64,000 nt of DNA. Origin: Macrocybe gigantea. Lineage: Eukaryota > Basidiomycota > Agaricomycetes > Agaricales > Callistosporiaceae. Below, one piece after another: positions 1 to 11,728 of this stretch. Positions within the stretch are counted from its first letter, which is position 1, and each line of letters opens with the position of its first letter. Location: positions 434,001 through 498,000 of the forward strand of contig SJRY01000236.1 of assembly GCA_011319805.1 (NCBI GenBank), read 5' to 3'. The position numbers and the translations under genes are program-made. The notes under the pieces were generated by a model. It was not told where the DNA came from, searched no databases, and saw only the letters and a list, made by a program, of their open reading frames with translations.

Positions 1-424
1 TTTCGACTTTGGCTTGCAACCCGGTACATCAAGTCAGTCTAGCTCGCAACCGTGGAATGGACATAATGATGAACATCGAGAAACAGATTTGTACTCCGCC
101 GGTTCGTCTGATCCTCAGCTATATTCCAGCACGTACGGTTACCCATCCTCCCTTGATGGCACGTACACCGCTTTTGAGGGCACTTCCGACCTGACGATGT
201 CAGGGCTCTCAACGACGCCACCCGGGGCCAGCTTTGCGGCCACGGGCCTGCCGTTCCGCGGCTTGGATTACATTCGCAATTTCAACCTAGGTGGTTATTC
301 TGCCGGTGAGCAAGACTCCCTTTGGCAAAGTTACGACCCAGGCGCATTTGGGTATGACCCAGATCTTCCGTTCACGCTAGGTGAAAGCTCTTTGGAGTTG
401 CAGGATATCACGCACCAATCTTGA
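1..424 (+). CDS. 3' end of a low-complexity protein, possibly a transcription factor
   Basis: The reading frame is open from base 2 to a TGA at 422-424, so the gene begins outside the window. The visible tail of about 140 residues is rich in Ser, Gly, Tyr, Asp and Gln. It carries a Ser-Gln stretch near its start and acidic, aromatic segments near its end. No catalytic or structural motif is visible. Tails of this composition are common in fungal transcription regulators, but that is only composition and I do not claim a function. The next gene on the same strand starts 368 bp downstream. Confidence 0.55.
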   Translation, partial: FDFGLQPGTSSQSSSQPWNGHNDEHRETDLYSAGSSDPQLYSSTYGYPSSLDGTYTAFEGTSDLTMSGLSTTPPGASFAATGLPFRGLDYIRNFNLGGYSAGEQDSLWQSYDPGAFGYDPDLPFTLGESSLELQDITHQS

Positions 425-792
425 CGACGCTTGACCACTGATTTTTAACGCATGCTTTTGGCCATGTTCGACCTTGAATCTTGTATTTTATCCATTTTTA
501 CCCATCTTTTTCATTCTTGTTTCTCTTTTCTCCCATGTATCAGTATACAGCCTCCTGCAGACACTGGACTGCCTACATCAGTACTAATACTTCTACGTCA
601 GGCACAGCTTGAATGCGTAGACCTTACTATATTAACTCGACGATATTACCACGTTTGCAATACATGTTGTTCGCTGGAGTTGAATGCCCATCACCGGGTA
701 CAAAATAGCCGGGCTTTGCCCCGCATTCGTTATTTAAACCCAGACATTTCCTTGGTGCTGATACAATAGTTACGGTCAGCCCGTTCAGTAAC
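425..792. other. Intergenic region between two plus-strand genes
   Basis: Contains T/C-rich sequence shortly after the upstream stop codon, which fits a 3' UTR, followed by the presumed promoter of the acyl-CoA dehydrogenase gene. The short ORFs here have no coding-like composition, and I see no RNA gene or repeat. Confidence 0.5.
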
Positions 793-2899
793 ATGGTGTC
801 GCACCCAGTTGTCGAGTACACGTCGGAAGCCTCATGGGCAATGGTATGTTGCGTTTCGGTTGCTCGTTGTCACCCCGCACATTGAATGGAGCCTGGCGCA
901 GGTCGAGGACAAGTTCTCACCTTATGCAAAGGAGACTCTGGCAAAACTCGTCAAATTCCTCGAGGTAACGCACTCACCGCGGGTCCACTCTTTCTTTCCG
1001 GGTTAAAATGTGCTATAGGAGGATGTTATACCCGCGAACAAGCTGGCTCGGGCTCAGCTTCCCACAGACCCCGCGCAGCGGTGGAAGACGGTCATTCCAG
1101 TCGTGGAAGAGCTCAAGGCAAAGGCGAAGAAGCTCGGATTGTGGAACCTGTTCCTCAGCAAGGCGCATTACCCGAACATGGTGTGCCATTGACGAACTTG
1201 GAGGTGAGGCACCCGAGTCGCGGGCTGGCTCTGACAAGCAGCGAAGTCTGATGGATGGGATGGCTGTCATAGTACGCTGTCATGGCAGAGCTGCTCGGCC
1301 GCGCGGGGCACATCGCGCCCGAAGTAGTCAACTGCTCGGCGCCGGATACAGGGAACATGGGTGAGTATCATGCTTTGTGTCTCCAAGCGGGGCAACTCGC
1401 GGGTCTTGACACGCGTCCTGCAGAGGTTCTCGCGCGGTACGGATCACCAGAGCAGAAGAGAAAGTGGCTGATCCCTCTCCTGAATGGTGAGATACGCTCC
1501 GCTTTTGCGATGACGGAGAAGAATGGTGAGCCCTTTCACTGAAATGGGATGGATCATTCCTGATCAGTGAGCAGTTGCATCGTCGGACGCTACGAATATT
1601 CGCACTTCCATCAGGAGGGAGGGTTCGGAGATCGTCATTAACGGTCACAAATGGCAAGAAATTACTGTTGGATCTCTTTACAACTGTCTTACTTTCTTCA
1701 GGTGGATAAGCGGAGCTGGGGATCCGAGGACAAAAGTCCACCTCGTCATGGGCAAAAGCGATCCGGGCAACAGGGACCACTACAATCAGCAAAGTGTGGT
1801 GATTGTGCCCGCCGATGCTCCAGGCGTCAAGGTCATAAGGCCCATGCACGTCTTCGGATACGACGACGCTCCCGAAGGTCATTGTGAGATCATATACGAC
1901 AACGTTCGCGTGCCTTTGGACAACTTGGTTCTAGGTTGGGGCAGAGGATTTGAAGTGGGTATAGCTAATATTTCGTGTCTAGCGCTGACGAGTCGAACGC
2001 TGTCTTGTAGATCATACAAGGCCGCCTTGGGTATGATGCCGCTTGTGCTCCATTACGCCGACTACTGCAGCTTAACGAAATGACCCGATTATAGCCCTGG
2101 ACGTATCCATCACTGCATGCGTTCAATCGGTGCCGCACAAGCTGCATTGGACCTCATGCTGGAGAGGGTTACCGACCCAGCAAGGAAAACGTTTGGAAAA
2201 TATCTTTACGAGCATGGTGTGTATTGATCGCCGGCTCCTCTTCGTTGTTTCTCTGATGGACATACGTAGGCTCTGTCGTCGCTGAAATCGCAAAGTCACG
2301 AGCAGAAATTGAAGCTGCGAGACTGCTTGTTCTGAGTGCGGCGCTACAGGTAGACTATCTTTGGACAAGTTGGGCAGCAATTGATCAACTCTTTTCTTTA
2401 GATCGACAAGCATAAGCCCAAAGGCGCCCTCAAGGAAATTGGAATCGCCAAAGTACGATAATGTATGCGTTCTATGTCGAACACGACTCACATAGTGTCT
2501 TTTTTTTCCCTCTCAGTTCGTCGTCCCTTCCATGGCGCTGACTGTCATCGATCGAGCTATACAATCATTTGGAGCTGAGGGCGTTTCCCAAGACACCGAA
2601 CTAGCCTCGAGATGGGCTGGTCTGCGGACGCTGCGTATTGCCGATGTAAGCCCGTTATGATGCGCCCAGATCATAGTTCCAGGCTAACATGTACATAATC
2701 CAGGGGCCTGACGCCGTTCGTGTCGTCTTAAGTACTGTGATGGGTTCGAGACTGATTTGTTTACCATCTCCAGGTCCATATCCAACAGGTTGGGCAACGC
2801 GAGTTGAGGCGCGCACCGGCAATAGTCCAGAGAAGTGCAGAACGCAGGAAGAGGGAAAGACAACTTTTCGAAAATGCAGGTTTCAAAGCAAAACTGTAA
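793..2899 (+). CDS. Acyl-CoA dehydrogenase, ACAD10/ACAD11-like (FAD enzyme of fatty-acid beta-oxidation)
   Basis: Joining about 11 short exons gives a protein of about 430 residues, the usual size for the family, which oxidises acyl-CoA to enoyl-CoA using FAD. Recognisable in order are an N-terminal helix segment ([13 protein letters not shown]), LTNLE and AVMAELLGR, the substrate/FAD region [34 protein letters not shown], the C-terminal helical domain with MLERV, and a tail ending GQRELRRAP. Start and stop (TAA 2897-2899) are clear. The frame changes near 1171 (CATTACCC then GAACAT): one added base restores the conserved P-x-x-G-x-x-LTNLE segment. One intron (1654-1701) has a GC donor, and the last one (2716-2773) starts GTTCGT. 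Mitochondrial or peroxisomal location cannot be decided from the sequence. Confidence 0.9.
1171..1171 (+). other. Probable one-base frame error (representative)
   Basis: The acyl-CoA dehydrogenase exon reads CATTACCCGAACATGG. The conserved continuation needs one more base between CCC and GAA. Similar positions in other genes are listed in the findings; this entry marks the first. Confidence 0.75.
1654..1701 (+). other. GC-AG intron in the acyl-CoA dehydrogenase gene
   Basis: The exon reads into Lys-Trp at 1649-1653 and resumes at 1702 to give the family motif [11 protein letters not shown]. The intron begins GCAAGA and ends TTCAG. No GT donor near this point restores the WWISGAGDP reading, so a GC donor is the simplest model. 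Confidence 0.75.
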
Positions 2900-3000
2900 T
2901 CGTCTCGATGGATGCATATATATGTTTACGCGTTATTTGTACTTGTGATTTTCAATGCGATTCGGCAAGCCATTTCCATCCGTTGTCTTCATCGTTAGCC

Positions 3001-3495
3001 ATGTCGCTCTCGGCTGCTTTGCCACGCCGAGCTGGGCAGCTCGGATCGCTCAGACGATATGCGTCGTCCAAAGCGCGGACACTGTCCGACGACAAAATGC
3101 GCGCCCTCATCTCCCTGTACCACCAATCAGACACATTCATCACCCCACAAAACCTTTCGCAACGCATAGATGAGACGTTCATTCCGGACGGTCAGCTAAA
3201 CACTGGAACGCAAATAAGGCACCGTGACCTTAAGCAGGCTCTGGACAGCCAGCGGATGGCGCCCACAATGGCCAACTGGGACCAAGAAATGCCCGTCACG
3301 GCAGGATCGAACTGGAGTTCGGCCATGGCGGCGAGAGAGTTCAAGGTCATCGAGGCGCTGTATGGCGTAGAGGTGACGCCTTCCAAGGCTGTTCTCCCTG
3401 GTTTGGAAGCCTTGGAGGAATACGTTGCGACAAAACCAAAGGCTCCGTCACAGGTGCCGTCAAAAAAGAAGAAAGTTCCGAGGAACAAAATATAG
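3001..3495 (+). CDS. Small basic protein, probably mitochondrial, function unknown
   Basis: Intronless ORF of 164 codons beginning MSLSAALPRRAGQ. The first 25 residues are rich in Arg, Ala and Ser with no acidic residue, which fits a mitochondrial presequence ending around RRYASSKAR. The middle (residues 30-140) contains a helical segment LSDDKMRALISLYHQSD and an aromatic segment, and the C-terminus is a lysine-rich tail (SKKKKVPRNKI). An upstream in-frame ATG at 2689 lies inside the acyl-CoA dehydrogenase gene, so 3001 is the better start. I do not recognise the family; a mitochondrial ribosome-associated or import-related role is only a guess. Confidence 0.75.
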   Translation: MSLSAALPRRAGQLGSLRRYASSKARTLSDDKMRALISLYHQSDTFITPQNLSQRIDETFIPDGQLNTGTQIRHRDLKQALDSQRMAPTMANWDQEMPVTAGSNWSSAMAAREFKVIEALYGVEVTPSKAVLPGLEALEEYVATKPKAPSQVPSKKKKVPRNKI

Positions 3496-3894
3496 GCTAG
3501 TCTGACCCGCGTAAGTCTTCTTGTCCCTTCCTCAAAGTGATGTTTTGCTGACGATCATCGTCTCAGTCTTGTTCGTCGTACTTTTGAACGCTTGCTCATT
3601 GGTTTCGCGATGTCAGGGCTTATACATTACTCGAGACGCATACCGCAAACCTCGCATTTTGCATAGAACCTTTTTACCTAATTTAATGCCGTATGCAACT
3701 AGAACCTAAACTGGTATAAGTGAGACAAAGGGGGCGATGCCATCGGGGGCCAGTGCTGTCTGGACTGTTCAGCGTGATTGGGCTGAGTTGAGTGGGAAAT
3801 GGTGTGACAAGGAGCATTACAGCTTGTCCCTGGACCCCGGGTCTTCACACTTGAGCTCACAGCGCCCGTGGCTTTACCTCTGCCCTGATCCCTC
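3496..3894. other. Intergenic region between two plus-strand genes
   Basis: About 400 bp without a credible ORF. It should hold the 3' UTR of the small protein gene and the promoter of the AIM32-like gene. No repeat or RNA gene seen. Confidence 0.5.
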
Positions 3895-5250
3895 ATGATC
3901 AGCTTCAAGAAACTGCAGGCGCTGGTCTTTGGGCCAGAGCTCGACCCAGAAATCATTCACGACCAGCTGGAAGCCTCCGCCGTGCCAGTCACAAATGCTG
4001 ATTGTCGCACATGTTCGGATCCATGTGGAGAGGGTGAGGTCGTCTTATCAGATAACTCGTGCGCTGGCCACAGCTCACATTCCGTTGCTTGCATAGGGCA
4101 TGAATCATACCCAGAACGCTTCGACATTGATAGGGAGTCCCAGATGCTGGGGTCCGTGAAACCTTACCGCCGGCAGGTGAACAGGATGTCTCCTTTCCGG
4201 CACTTCGCTAGATTTACACTCCGCCTAGGTTATCGTTTCTACTGGCAAGTCGGACTGGGACCGGGAAATCACGCAGACGAAGGGAAGCCTCGCGGCCTAC
4301 CTCGTCGATGCGCAGAACCAGGCAAATCCACCCATCTCGAATCCGACGGCTCCGCCAACACCTAACGCCAGGGCGCCCAAGTCCACCGTTGGCCTTTTTC
4401 GGTCCACAGACTCCAAGCGAATATCCATCCTGAACGGCAGCCACTACACCATGAGCGCGGATGATGAGGAAGACACGGTGCTGGTGTTCCCCGACTACAC
4501 CATCGTCGCGGACGTGCCGCGTACCAAGGACGGCGCGCAGAAGCTGTGGCAGAGCGCTGTAGACCCCAAGGTCGGTCGAGGCGGAGCCAAGGTAGAGAAG
4601 AGCCCATTCAAGACTTGGGTGCTCCCGTACTCGCATGTCATCCTTCTCTGTAAGTGCGCTCCGACCGCTGCCTCTCGTCGCACCTGCGAACGCGTACTTG
4701 CACATAGGCTCGCACAAGAGGCGAGATAATCGCTGCGGAATTGCAGCGCCAAAACTCGAAAACGGTTCGGACATCTTTCTTCGCACTTACTCACTTCGTG
4801 TTTACGACCTTCTTGCAGCATTCATTCATTGTCTGCAACAAAACGGCTGGGAGGCTGACACGCAGCTGGACTGCCACTGTCTGATGGGCCCGCCTTTGGA
4901 AGATCTACAGGGAACCTCGGAGGAGCTGGAACAACAGATCGTCAAGCAATTGATGAACAGCTCGCAGGAGAAGCGTGTGCTGATCCTGAAGACATCGCAT
5001 ATCGGGGGCACAAGTATGCTGGCAACTGCATCGTGCGTGTTATTCTTTCGCCGTCCACAGTCGTCGCTGACGTGCCTTCTGTTAGATCTATACGCCACAA
5101 GGTTCAAGCGTCTGGTACGGCCGAGTCTCACCTCATGAGGTTGAGTCGATCGTCACTAATACCATCATGAACGGGCTCGTCTTGCCTCCCCTCCTCCGCG
5201 CGGGACTGAACATCTCCAGACCTGGCTGCAAGAGTCTCAATGACTGGTAG
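3895..5250 (+). CDS. AIM32: AIM32/Apd1-type sucrase/ferredoxin-like protein (thioredoxin-like Fe-S protein)
   Basis: A protein of about 340 residues assembled from six exons. It opens with MISFKKLQALVFG, then the cysteine cluster DCRTCSDPCGEG, the conserved RFDIDRESQMLGSVKPYRRQ and VVIVSTGKSDWDREI blocks, and then CSHKRRDNRCGIAAPKLE. The C-terminal part has HIGG-HKYAGNC and IYTPQGSSVWYGRVSPHE, with the stop TAG at 5248-5250. Proteins of this family (Pfam Suc_Fer-like) bind a [2Fe-2S] cluster through Cys and His and act in mitochondria (AIM32) or cytosol (Apd1). The frame changes at a GGGGG run (5004-5008); adding one G restores HIGGHKYAGNC, including the likely ligand His. The third intron of this model starts GTTCGG. 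Paralogue assignment (AIM32 versus Apd1) is uncertain. Confidence 0.85.
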
Positions 5251-5636
5251 ACAGATGGGCAATGTGTTTTGTTGATCTTTGGGCTTTCGTATATCTTACG
5301 TAGTTTCTAATTTCATGCACAGTAGAATTCCTTACATTGATTATACAGCGTGGTTGTAGTTTAGGGTAATGAGACGTACATGGTAAGAAAACACAAGTAC
5401 ATTATGGATGATTTGTCGCGAGGAAGGGAAACTGTACTAAGCAAAGTGTCCAAAGAGTAAGAAGCAAAAACGTTGGAAAGTGTCGATTATGGATATGTGT
5501 GAGCTGTTCATAAATATAGCAAGAACAATCCCAAAACCCCCTTGAAGAACTTACAAAAGTGTGTAGTATAGATGGTTGCATAACGCGGCACCTCTCTAGA
5601 AGTCATAGTGGGCCAAGTTCGATAGAACACCGAGCC
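5251..5636. other. Tail-to-tail intergenic region (AIM32-like / SCH9)
   Basis: Two genes converge here. The sequence is A/T-rich in its first half and holds both 3' UTRs. No coding or RNA gene signal seen. Confidence 0.5.
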
Positions 5637-8349
5637 CTATACACCGAGATCATCGTCGAGAGGACTGAATCCAAGCCCCCTGCGCCGAGCACTCGCATAG
5701 CGTCCGACAGGTTTGCCAATCTCGTCGAACTCGTCCTCTGTCGTAACCTCCGAAACATCGCCTTCTTCGAGAGCAGCCTCCTCTTCTGCCTTCTTTGCAA
5801 GGATGCTCTGAGGCGCACCGACACTTTCTCGACCAGAGTAAGTGAACCCTCTGAAATTGGCTTGAACGCTGTTTGTCAATGGACTGCCTGAGGCGTCCTT
5901 GCTCTTCTTTTTCGGTTTGATCTGGATGCCCTTGCTGGTGCCGTTCGTGCCGATGGGAGACAACGGGTGCAATGCGTTGATCGCTTTCGAACTGTTCTTC
6001 CTCTCACTGCCTAGAGGACCGTTCGGGGTATGTGTAAGCCCGCTCCCGATCGATTGAGACACCCAATTTTCTGAAGGATCTTCCTCATCTAAATCCATTC
6101 CCGGCAGGCCAACGTCTCGAATATCCGCGGATGTGAACTCGGGGTCGAAATTGTTTGTCGACTCGTCGGATTCAACAACAGGCTTAAAAGGTGGTGTGAC
6201 CTGTTTCGATGCCAAGGCTTTCCAATCAATCGCCTTGAAAAATGGGTGCTCTTTGAGCTCCTCTGCATCACGATGAGCTCCTAAACGGTGATTTGGGTTG
6301 CGATTGAGAAGCTGAATTAAGTTGAGAATATGAAAACCGCATTATGTGATAGACCACTTACACCCTTGACAAATTGCTTTCCATCTTCCCCAATGACACC
6401 TCTGGGAAACCGTATCTTCCCGAAGCAGATGTTCTTGTACATTTGTTGCGTGTCTTCGGCGTAAAATGGACTCCATCCACAACACATCTCGAACAGCAAC
6501 ACGCCCAATGACCAGAAGTCGACTATCTTTGAATAGCCTTGTTCTGATAGCAATATCTCGGGCGCGAGATACTCTGTGGTGCCGCAGAACGTCGTCGTCA
6601 GTTCGTCGGCACGAAGATCGGCTTTGGAAAGACCAAAGTCGCATAATGCAACGTGGCCCGTCGCATCGAGTAAGATGTTTTCCGGTTTAAGGTCCCTGCA
6701 AGCTATGTTTGAGCGAAGAGGTTCACAATGTCTTGATCGTCGTAACGAACCGGTAGACTATATCATATTTGTGCAGATGTTCGAGTGCCAGAATGAGTTC
6801 CGCGATGTAGAATCGGGCCCTCTCTTCACTAAATCGCGTTTCCCGCTGAAGATGCCAAAAAAGCTCGCCTCCACTCTTAAAATCCGTGACTAGGTATAGA
6901 TCCGAGTCGGTCTGAAAACTGAACTTTAAACCGACAAGGAATGGAGAATCCAACGATCGTTGAAGAATTTTCCGCTCTCCAATTGTATGGGCGACTTCCT
7001 TTTTGGCCACTATTTCTTTCTTGGATAACATTTTCATAGCATATATGCGCTTCGTGTCCTTTTTGCGAACCTGGAAAACCTTCCCGAAAGTCCCTCGGCC
7101 GATGAGTTTGAGAAATTCGAAATCCCGAGGAGTAAGGGCACGTTTCGTCTGTAATTATGCCATGTTTGAATGTAATGTCACGAGCACCGCTTCGATGCGG
7201 GGATACGGACCTTGTATTGCTCAAACGTAATCTGGACTCTCATCTCTCCGGTTACAGATTCGTTTTCGACGGAGTGCAATCTGGCGAGGGGCGTGGACAA
7301 TTAGTTTAAAACGTGGCTGATATCGGATATAGTAGAGAGAAATTTTTATGCTTACTTGTACCACTGATCGACGGTGTGATCATGCACCAGCACAGGTTTA
7401 ATTTGTAGAGTCCCAAGAAAGCCTTGATCCTCAACCTCACGATCGTAAACGTTGAAGGTGACAAGGGAATCTTCCGACGTCACATCGCTGCAGAGATGCG
7501 ATGAACGTCCGTTTATTGGACGACGCGAAGGTGCTTACAATGATACCTCGTGTTTCCAAACTGGATTGTGGGCTGAGAGACGACCGAACAAGCCGTTCGA
7601 TATGCCGGAGAGTGAGGATTTGCCGGAAGATACGGAGGAGGCGGGGGAGCCATTGTTACTTGATTTATCCTGCTTACTGATATCTTGTGATTGTGTCTGT
7701 TTCAAATCGATGGGGCGAATAGAGGTAGCAGAGTCGGCGCGCGAAAGATTCGTAGCAGTGCCTTTGACTTCCTTGTCCGTTTCAGACGTCGGGTCTCTAC
7801 TGACGAACTCGTTTTGCTCGAATTGAACGACGACATAAGGGCGGGCGGAGGACGCGCGGACATTCAAGCCGCGAGCTTGAATGAGCTTCACATGTATTTG
7901 GCCTCTCGATGTAGTGGTCTGAGGCGGGGCGTTGGCATTCGATGCTTGCGAGGTGGGCGGTGGCGATGGCGTTGGGGACTTGTTTGCAAGGGTTCTGCGG
8001 GATGCGGCGGGAGGCTGTTGCATGTTGAACTTGGGGGCATGAAGAGGAAAGTGAGATAGCGGCGGGACAGCTGCCAAGGGGGCTGTCCCAGAGGAGGCGT
8101 CAGTTCGGCGTTGGCCGAGTGGGCCAGAGTTGAGGTCGCCGAGGACACTGTCGAATGTGGAGACGACAAGTGTGTGCTAAGCAAAGGATGATGAGACGTC
8201 GACGTCGGCGTCGGAGGATACGCTCCCGGGCTTCGTTGCCCATCATCGCTCGCCGCAGCGAGGTCAAATGGGTTCCGCTCCTGTCCGGCGTGCCCCGGTC
8301 GAGGCGTAAGCTGATCGATGCTGGGTGTGCTAGGCCAAAATTTCAACAT
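5637..8349 (-). CDS. SCH9: AGC-family Ser/Thr protein kinase Sch9 with N-terminal C2 domain
   Basis: The model gives about 780 residues. It starts MLKFWPSTPSIDQLTP at 8349 and has a Ser/Pro/Thr-rich linker, then a C2-like domain (IHVKLIQARGLNV through TFNVYDREVEDQGFLG), then the kinase domain: AMKMLSKK, ELILALEHLHK, DLKPENILLD, the activation segment with TTTFCGTTEYLAPE, and WSLGVLLFEM. The C-terminal extension ends GFSPLDDDLGV and carries a hydrophobic motif, FRGFTYSG, of the Sch9/S6K type phosphorylated by TORC1. Sch9 links nutrients to growth, ribosome synthesis and lifespan in fungi. In-frame ATGs upstream (for example 8682) exist, but 8349 fits my memory of fungal Sch9 starts. The frame changes at a CCC run at 8087-8089; one added base joins the N-terminus to the C2 domain. 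Confidence 0.9.
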
Positions 8350-8706
8350 GATCCTTGGAAGATACGAAAGGCTGCTGGTTGAGAAAGAGATGGTGGTGGT
8401 CGGGAGCGTAGGGGTATTCGAAATTGGGGTCTCGCCCATAAGATGCCTCTGGGAAGGTGGAGTCCACCACACCATGCACCGAACAACACGCCGATCGCAT
8501 CCACCCCTTTCTTCATTTCGCCTCGTCGATGTTATATATCGTTCCCCAGAGCCAGGCGGTAGGATAGGCAGATAGAACTCTTCGTTATCGAGACTAACTC
8601 TAGATACATTCGTAATTCCTCGCCGTTCTGGGCCTCGCTCTTGTCTTGCTCCGCCGACCCCGGCCGGGCAGTGGAGCTCCATTCTGATCACAGGCAAATT
8701 GTCTTT
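8350..8706. other. Intergenic region upstream of SCH9
   Basis: Promoter and 5' UTR of SCH9 (minus strand) and the 3' UTR of the membrane-protein gene. The SCH9 reading frame stays open upstream to about 8700, so a longer N-terminus cannot be excluded. Nothing else seen. Confidence 0.45.
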
Positions 8707-9315
8707 TCATGCTCCATTATCATCGCCTTTCTCGGTCGCTCTCAAAGCCACTTCCTGCGCCTTTAGTTTTTCCTTGCCCCACCTCAGCATCTCTAAACTG
8801 CTCCCGATGATAAGGCCGAGGACGATTGTTTGGCGCGCTGTCTTCCACGGCAATCTGTCTATACGCATTTTAGTTGCACACGCAGCAAAGAAGAAAATGT
8901 CTGGTCTACTCACACACCATAGAAAACATCCCAGCGGTGCCGAGCGCAGCACCTATCTCTCTCAGCTCTGTCCATTCGATTCTCATCAGGCCTTCCTCGA
9001 TGCCGACCCATCCCAAAGCAACCAGCGTCAACTTGCTCGCTTCTGCAGCAGCCCCTTTGATGGCTCCAAGCATGACTTTGTAGTTCTTGGTCTTGTTGTA
9101 AAAATACCATCCTTGAACCGTCGTTGGAGGCCGGTGAACATTTTCTGCCAGAAATCGGAGTGAGGCTTGCCGTGACCCGCGAACGATCCCTATGACCGAG
9201 CCGACGATGACGGCCATTCCAGGCACTAAATAGAACCTAGGAGGTATTGATAGGTGAATGGCTTTTTGGGCGCATTCTCTACATCGCCTTGGTCGACGAC
9301 CTCGGTCGAAGGCAT
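8707..9315 (-). CDS. Small membrane protein, Tim17/Tim22/Tim23-like (tentative)
   Basis: The C-terminal two thirds are clear: FYLVPGMAVIVGSVIGIVRG, then SLRFLAENVHR, WYFYNKTKNYKVMLG and a glycine/alanine-rich hydrophobic segment (GAIKGAAAEASKLTLVALGWVGIEEG). After one intron (GTGAGT donor) follow RLPWKTARQTIVLGLIIGSS and a charged tail ending at 8707. GxxxG-rich hairpins and the RQ/R-pair motifs resemble the Tim17/22/23 superfamily of mitochondrial or peroxisomal membrane proteins, but the match is from memory. The start at 9315 (MPSTEVVDQGD) requires a one-base frame change near 9240; the alternative start at 9352 stays in one frame but has a less natural sequence. Confidence 0.6.
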
Positions 9316-9774
9316 GGAAGTCGCGAATCACGTGGTCGTGCATGAAGTACATTACCTTGTCCAAAATGGGCAATGTCCCTATTACTGTAAATTACAACAA
9401 AAAGCACTTCTCTACCGCATCGGTTTAGCGATGATAGAAAATGTCGTTGGGGAGGAGGCTTAGTCGTTGATTACCAACAGTACCAGGCGAGATAACCAGA
9501 ATAAGCTTAAAATTGTTACCACTGGCAAATTTTACGCTGTCCCCAGGTAACCACTGAGGCTGACAGTTACTCTTGTCGTCATGACCCTGTTATTTTTATC
9601 TCTGTTCATCCATATGCACCGCGCTTCGTCGAAGTGCTCGGAAGTTCAATTCCCGTCATCAGAACAAGGATGCGGATGGCCTTGCGTCGAATTCGCGCTG
9701 GCGCCTTCGTTTCCAAAACACGACTGTACCATTGATATCTTGCTGTAATGGACAACACATTTGCGTCACGACAT
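9316..9774. other. Intergenic region
   Basis: Lies between two minus-strand genes. It holds the promoter of the Tim17-like gene and the 3' UTR of DPH1. No credible gene or RNA feature seen in its 459 bp. Confidence 0.5.
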
Positions 9775-11547
9775 TCAGTTGCTAAAATTTGCGTTTAATC
9801 TTGAAATTGCCCATGGACTGCCTGCCTCGTAGAAATCCATGGGATACCCTCCTTCTTCACCACGTTTGCCATCGCCATCATTGCTCAAACTCCCCATCCA
9901 GCCAGACATGCGACCGATTGCCATACCCGTTTCATAAGGACTGAGGAGTGGCCTTTCAAAGGCATAACCCCAGTCGATAGATAGCCGAGGGCATGATGTT
10001 TGGATAAAAGTTGAGACATGTGGATTGAACAGCGCCAGTTTCGCCGGCGAAAGTTCAGAAAGGAGAATCTGGACAAACGGTATCGGCATATTGGACGCTT
10101 CTAGCTGGTGTGTAATGGCCTGCCGAAGTTAAGTTTTGACCTAAAATAGCAATCTTGTAAAGGAAAGCGCACCTGTAATTGCTTGAGGCTTCCTTGTCTC
10201 CCGAGGGTACCAAGAATCACTCCCCATATAGGGTGCTCTATCGGATTTTCCCCATTTTGCGACGACGTTGAAGCAGACATAAAAGAGCGGATACTCTTTC
10301 GCGCCTTTTGAACGGCGTCGTGCCGAGTTGAATACATTTCCTTATGATCATAACGCTCCCTTGTCAACTTCTTGGAATACGGATCGTAGCGAAACGCAGG
10401 GACTAAGGGGTTTGCTATCATGATTGATTCGAGATGGAAACGTCCATCGCCCAGATAGCTGAACTCATAAGTCAAATAACCTTTGCTTCGAGATAACGAG
10501 AAATAACTCACATTAGAGCGTCCACATCACCGAGCCGAGGGGCGGTGCATCCTAGAATTTCGCCAGGTGATAACGGTTTAGATCTGGGAATCGTCGTCTC
10601 GTACTTTCCAGAATATTTGGCAACATCTGACGAATGCCCCTCGTTTGTCAATGCTCGTTCTAAGGCATTCAAAGACTCCGTCGAGAGATCTTCTTTGAGC
10701 CGCTGCAGTGCAGACACGAACTGGATTGTCGATACTAGTGCGAGTCGGGTAGGCTCTGGAACGATTTGCGTCGGGCGATCTTGGGATTCTGGCGATGTAT
10801 GACTGGGCGAGGACCCTCTATGCGGAGATGACGACTGGGACCAATCTGTGCTCCAGCAGGTAACGCGGATTCGTACTCTTCATTGCCAAGTAGATTTTCA
10901 TAAAATGATGGGCGATCGCTAGGTATATTCAAGCGAACCGTATTGGCCAGGTGCGCGGGATCGATGGCAATTTCCACGAAGACATAAAGCGTTTTAATTG
11001 ACGTCTGATCCATAGGAACTGGATAAAGATGAAGGTCGTCAGCGCTTAAGATATAGAGCATCACATACCAAGACAACTGTGTCCATAGTGCACCAACATA
11101 TCGCAACCTAATGCTACTGCGGTGTAATCGTCAACACAGCAGGCGCCGTACGTGACGTCCCCCATTATCACCGTCAAAGCATTAGTAAATCTGCAAGAGA
11201 AGAATTAATTGCTGTCGGAACTGTCTGTGTAAAGGTTACTACAGCTCGATGATATCGGCAATGGTGCAAGCAAACATTTGAAGCCCCTCGGGCATCTGAA
11301 GAGCTACCATCGTGGCGTTATTCTTCCGAATTTGGTGAATGGTCTTGTGGATTTCGAAGGAATAATTCGAAGGTAGCTGCTTAATCGCCTCGTTCAGCTG
11401 CTCGTCCGACAATATATCCTCGGGCACGCCATAACTGATCATAGTGGAGGCACCCGGCTTTGATGGTTTCGCAGATTTGCTGCCCACGAAACGCTTCCGA
11501 GGCTTCGCTGCGTTGGCAGACTTTGCCGGTCGCGAGTCTTCCGCCAT
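9775..11547 (-). CDS. DPH1: Diphthamide synthase subunit Dph1 (2-(3-amino-3-carboxypropyl)histidine synthase)
   Basis: About 480 residues in five or more exons. The start at 11547 ([19 protein letters not shown]) gives a basic N-terminus. Then come the conserved block [19 protein letters not shown] with [15 protein letters not shown], the first iron-sulfur cysteine region [58 protein letters not shown] and the third cysteine region [13 protein letters not shown]. Dph1 with Dph2 forms the noncanonical radical-SAM 4Fe-4S enzyme that starts diphthamide synthesis on elongation factor 2 in the cytosol. The frame changes once between about 10800 and 10870, in a variable linker before [15 protein letters not shown]. 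The gene is divergent from NPC1 with only 181 bp between starts. Confidence 0.92.
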
Positions 11548-11728
11548 GGTCGTAACAGACTACGAGGATGGATTTAGATTTGCATACATAATCATTCCCC
11601 CCCACGTGCACGCGTCGCGTCACAGGGCCGCCGCCTTGGTCCTTCACTTCTCTCCGTCGTCCAACTTGCTGTTCATGCATTTCTTGCGTTAAACATAGGA
11701 CCCAACTTCAATTTTGCACTCTATCACA

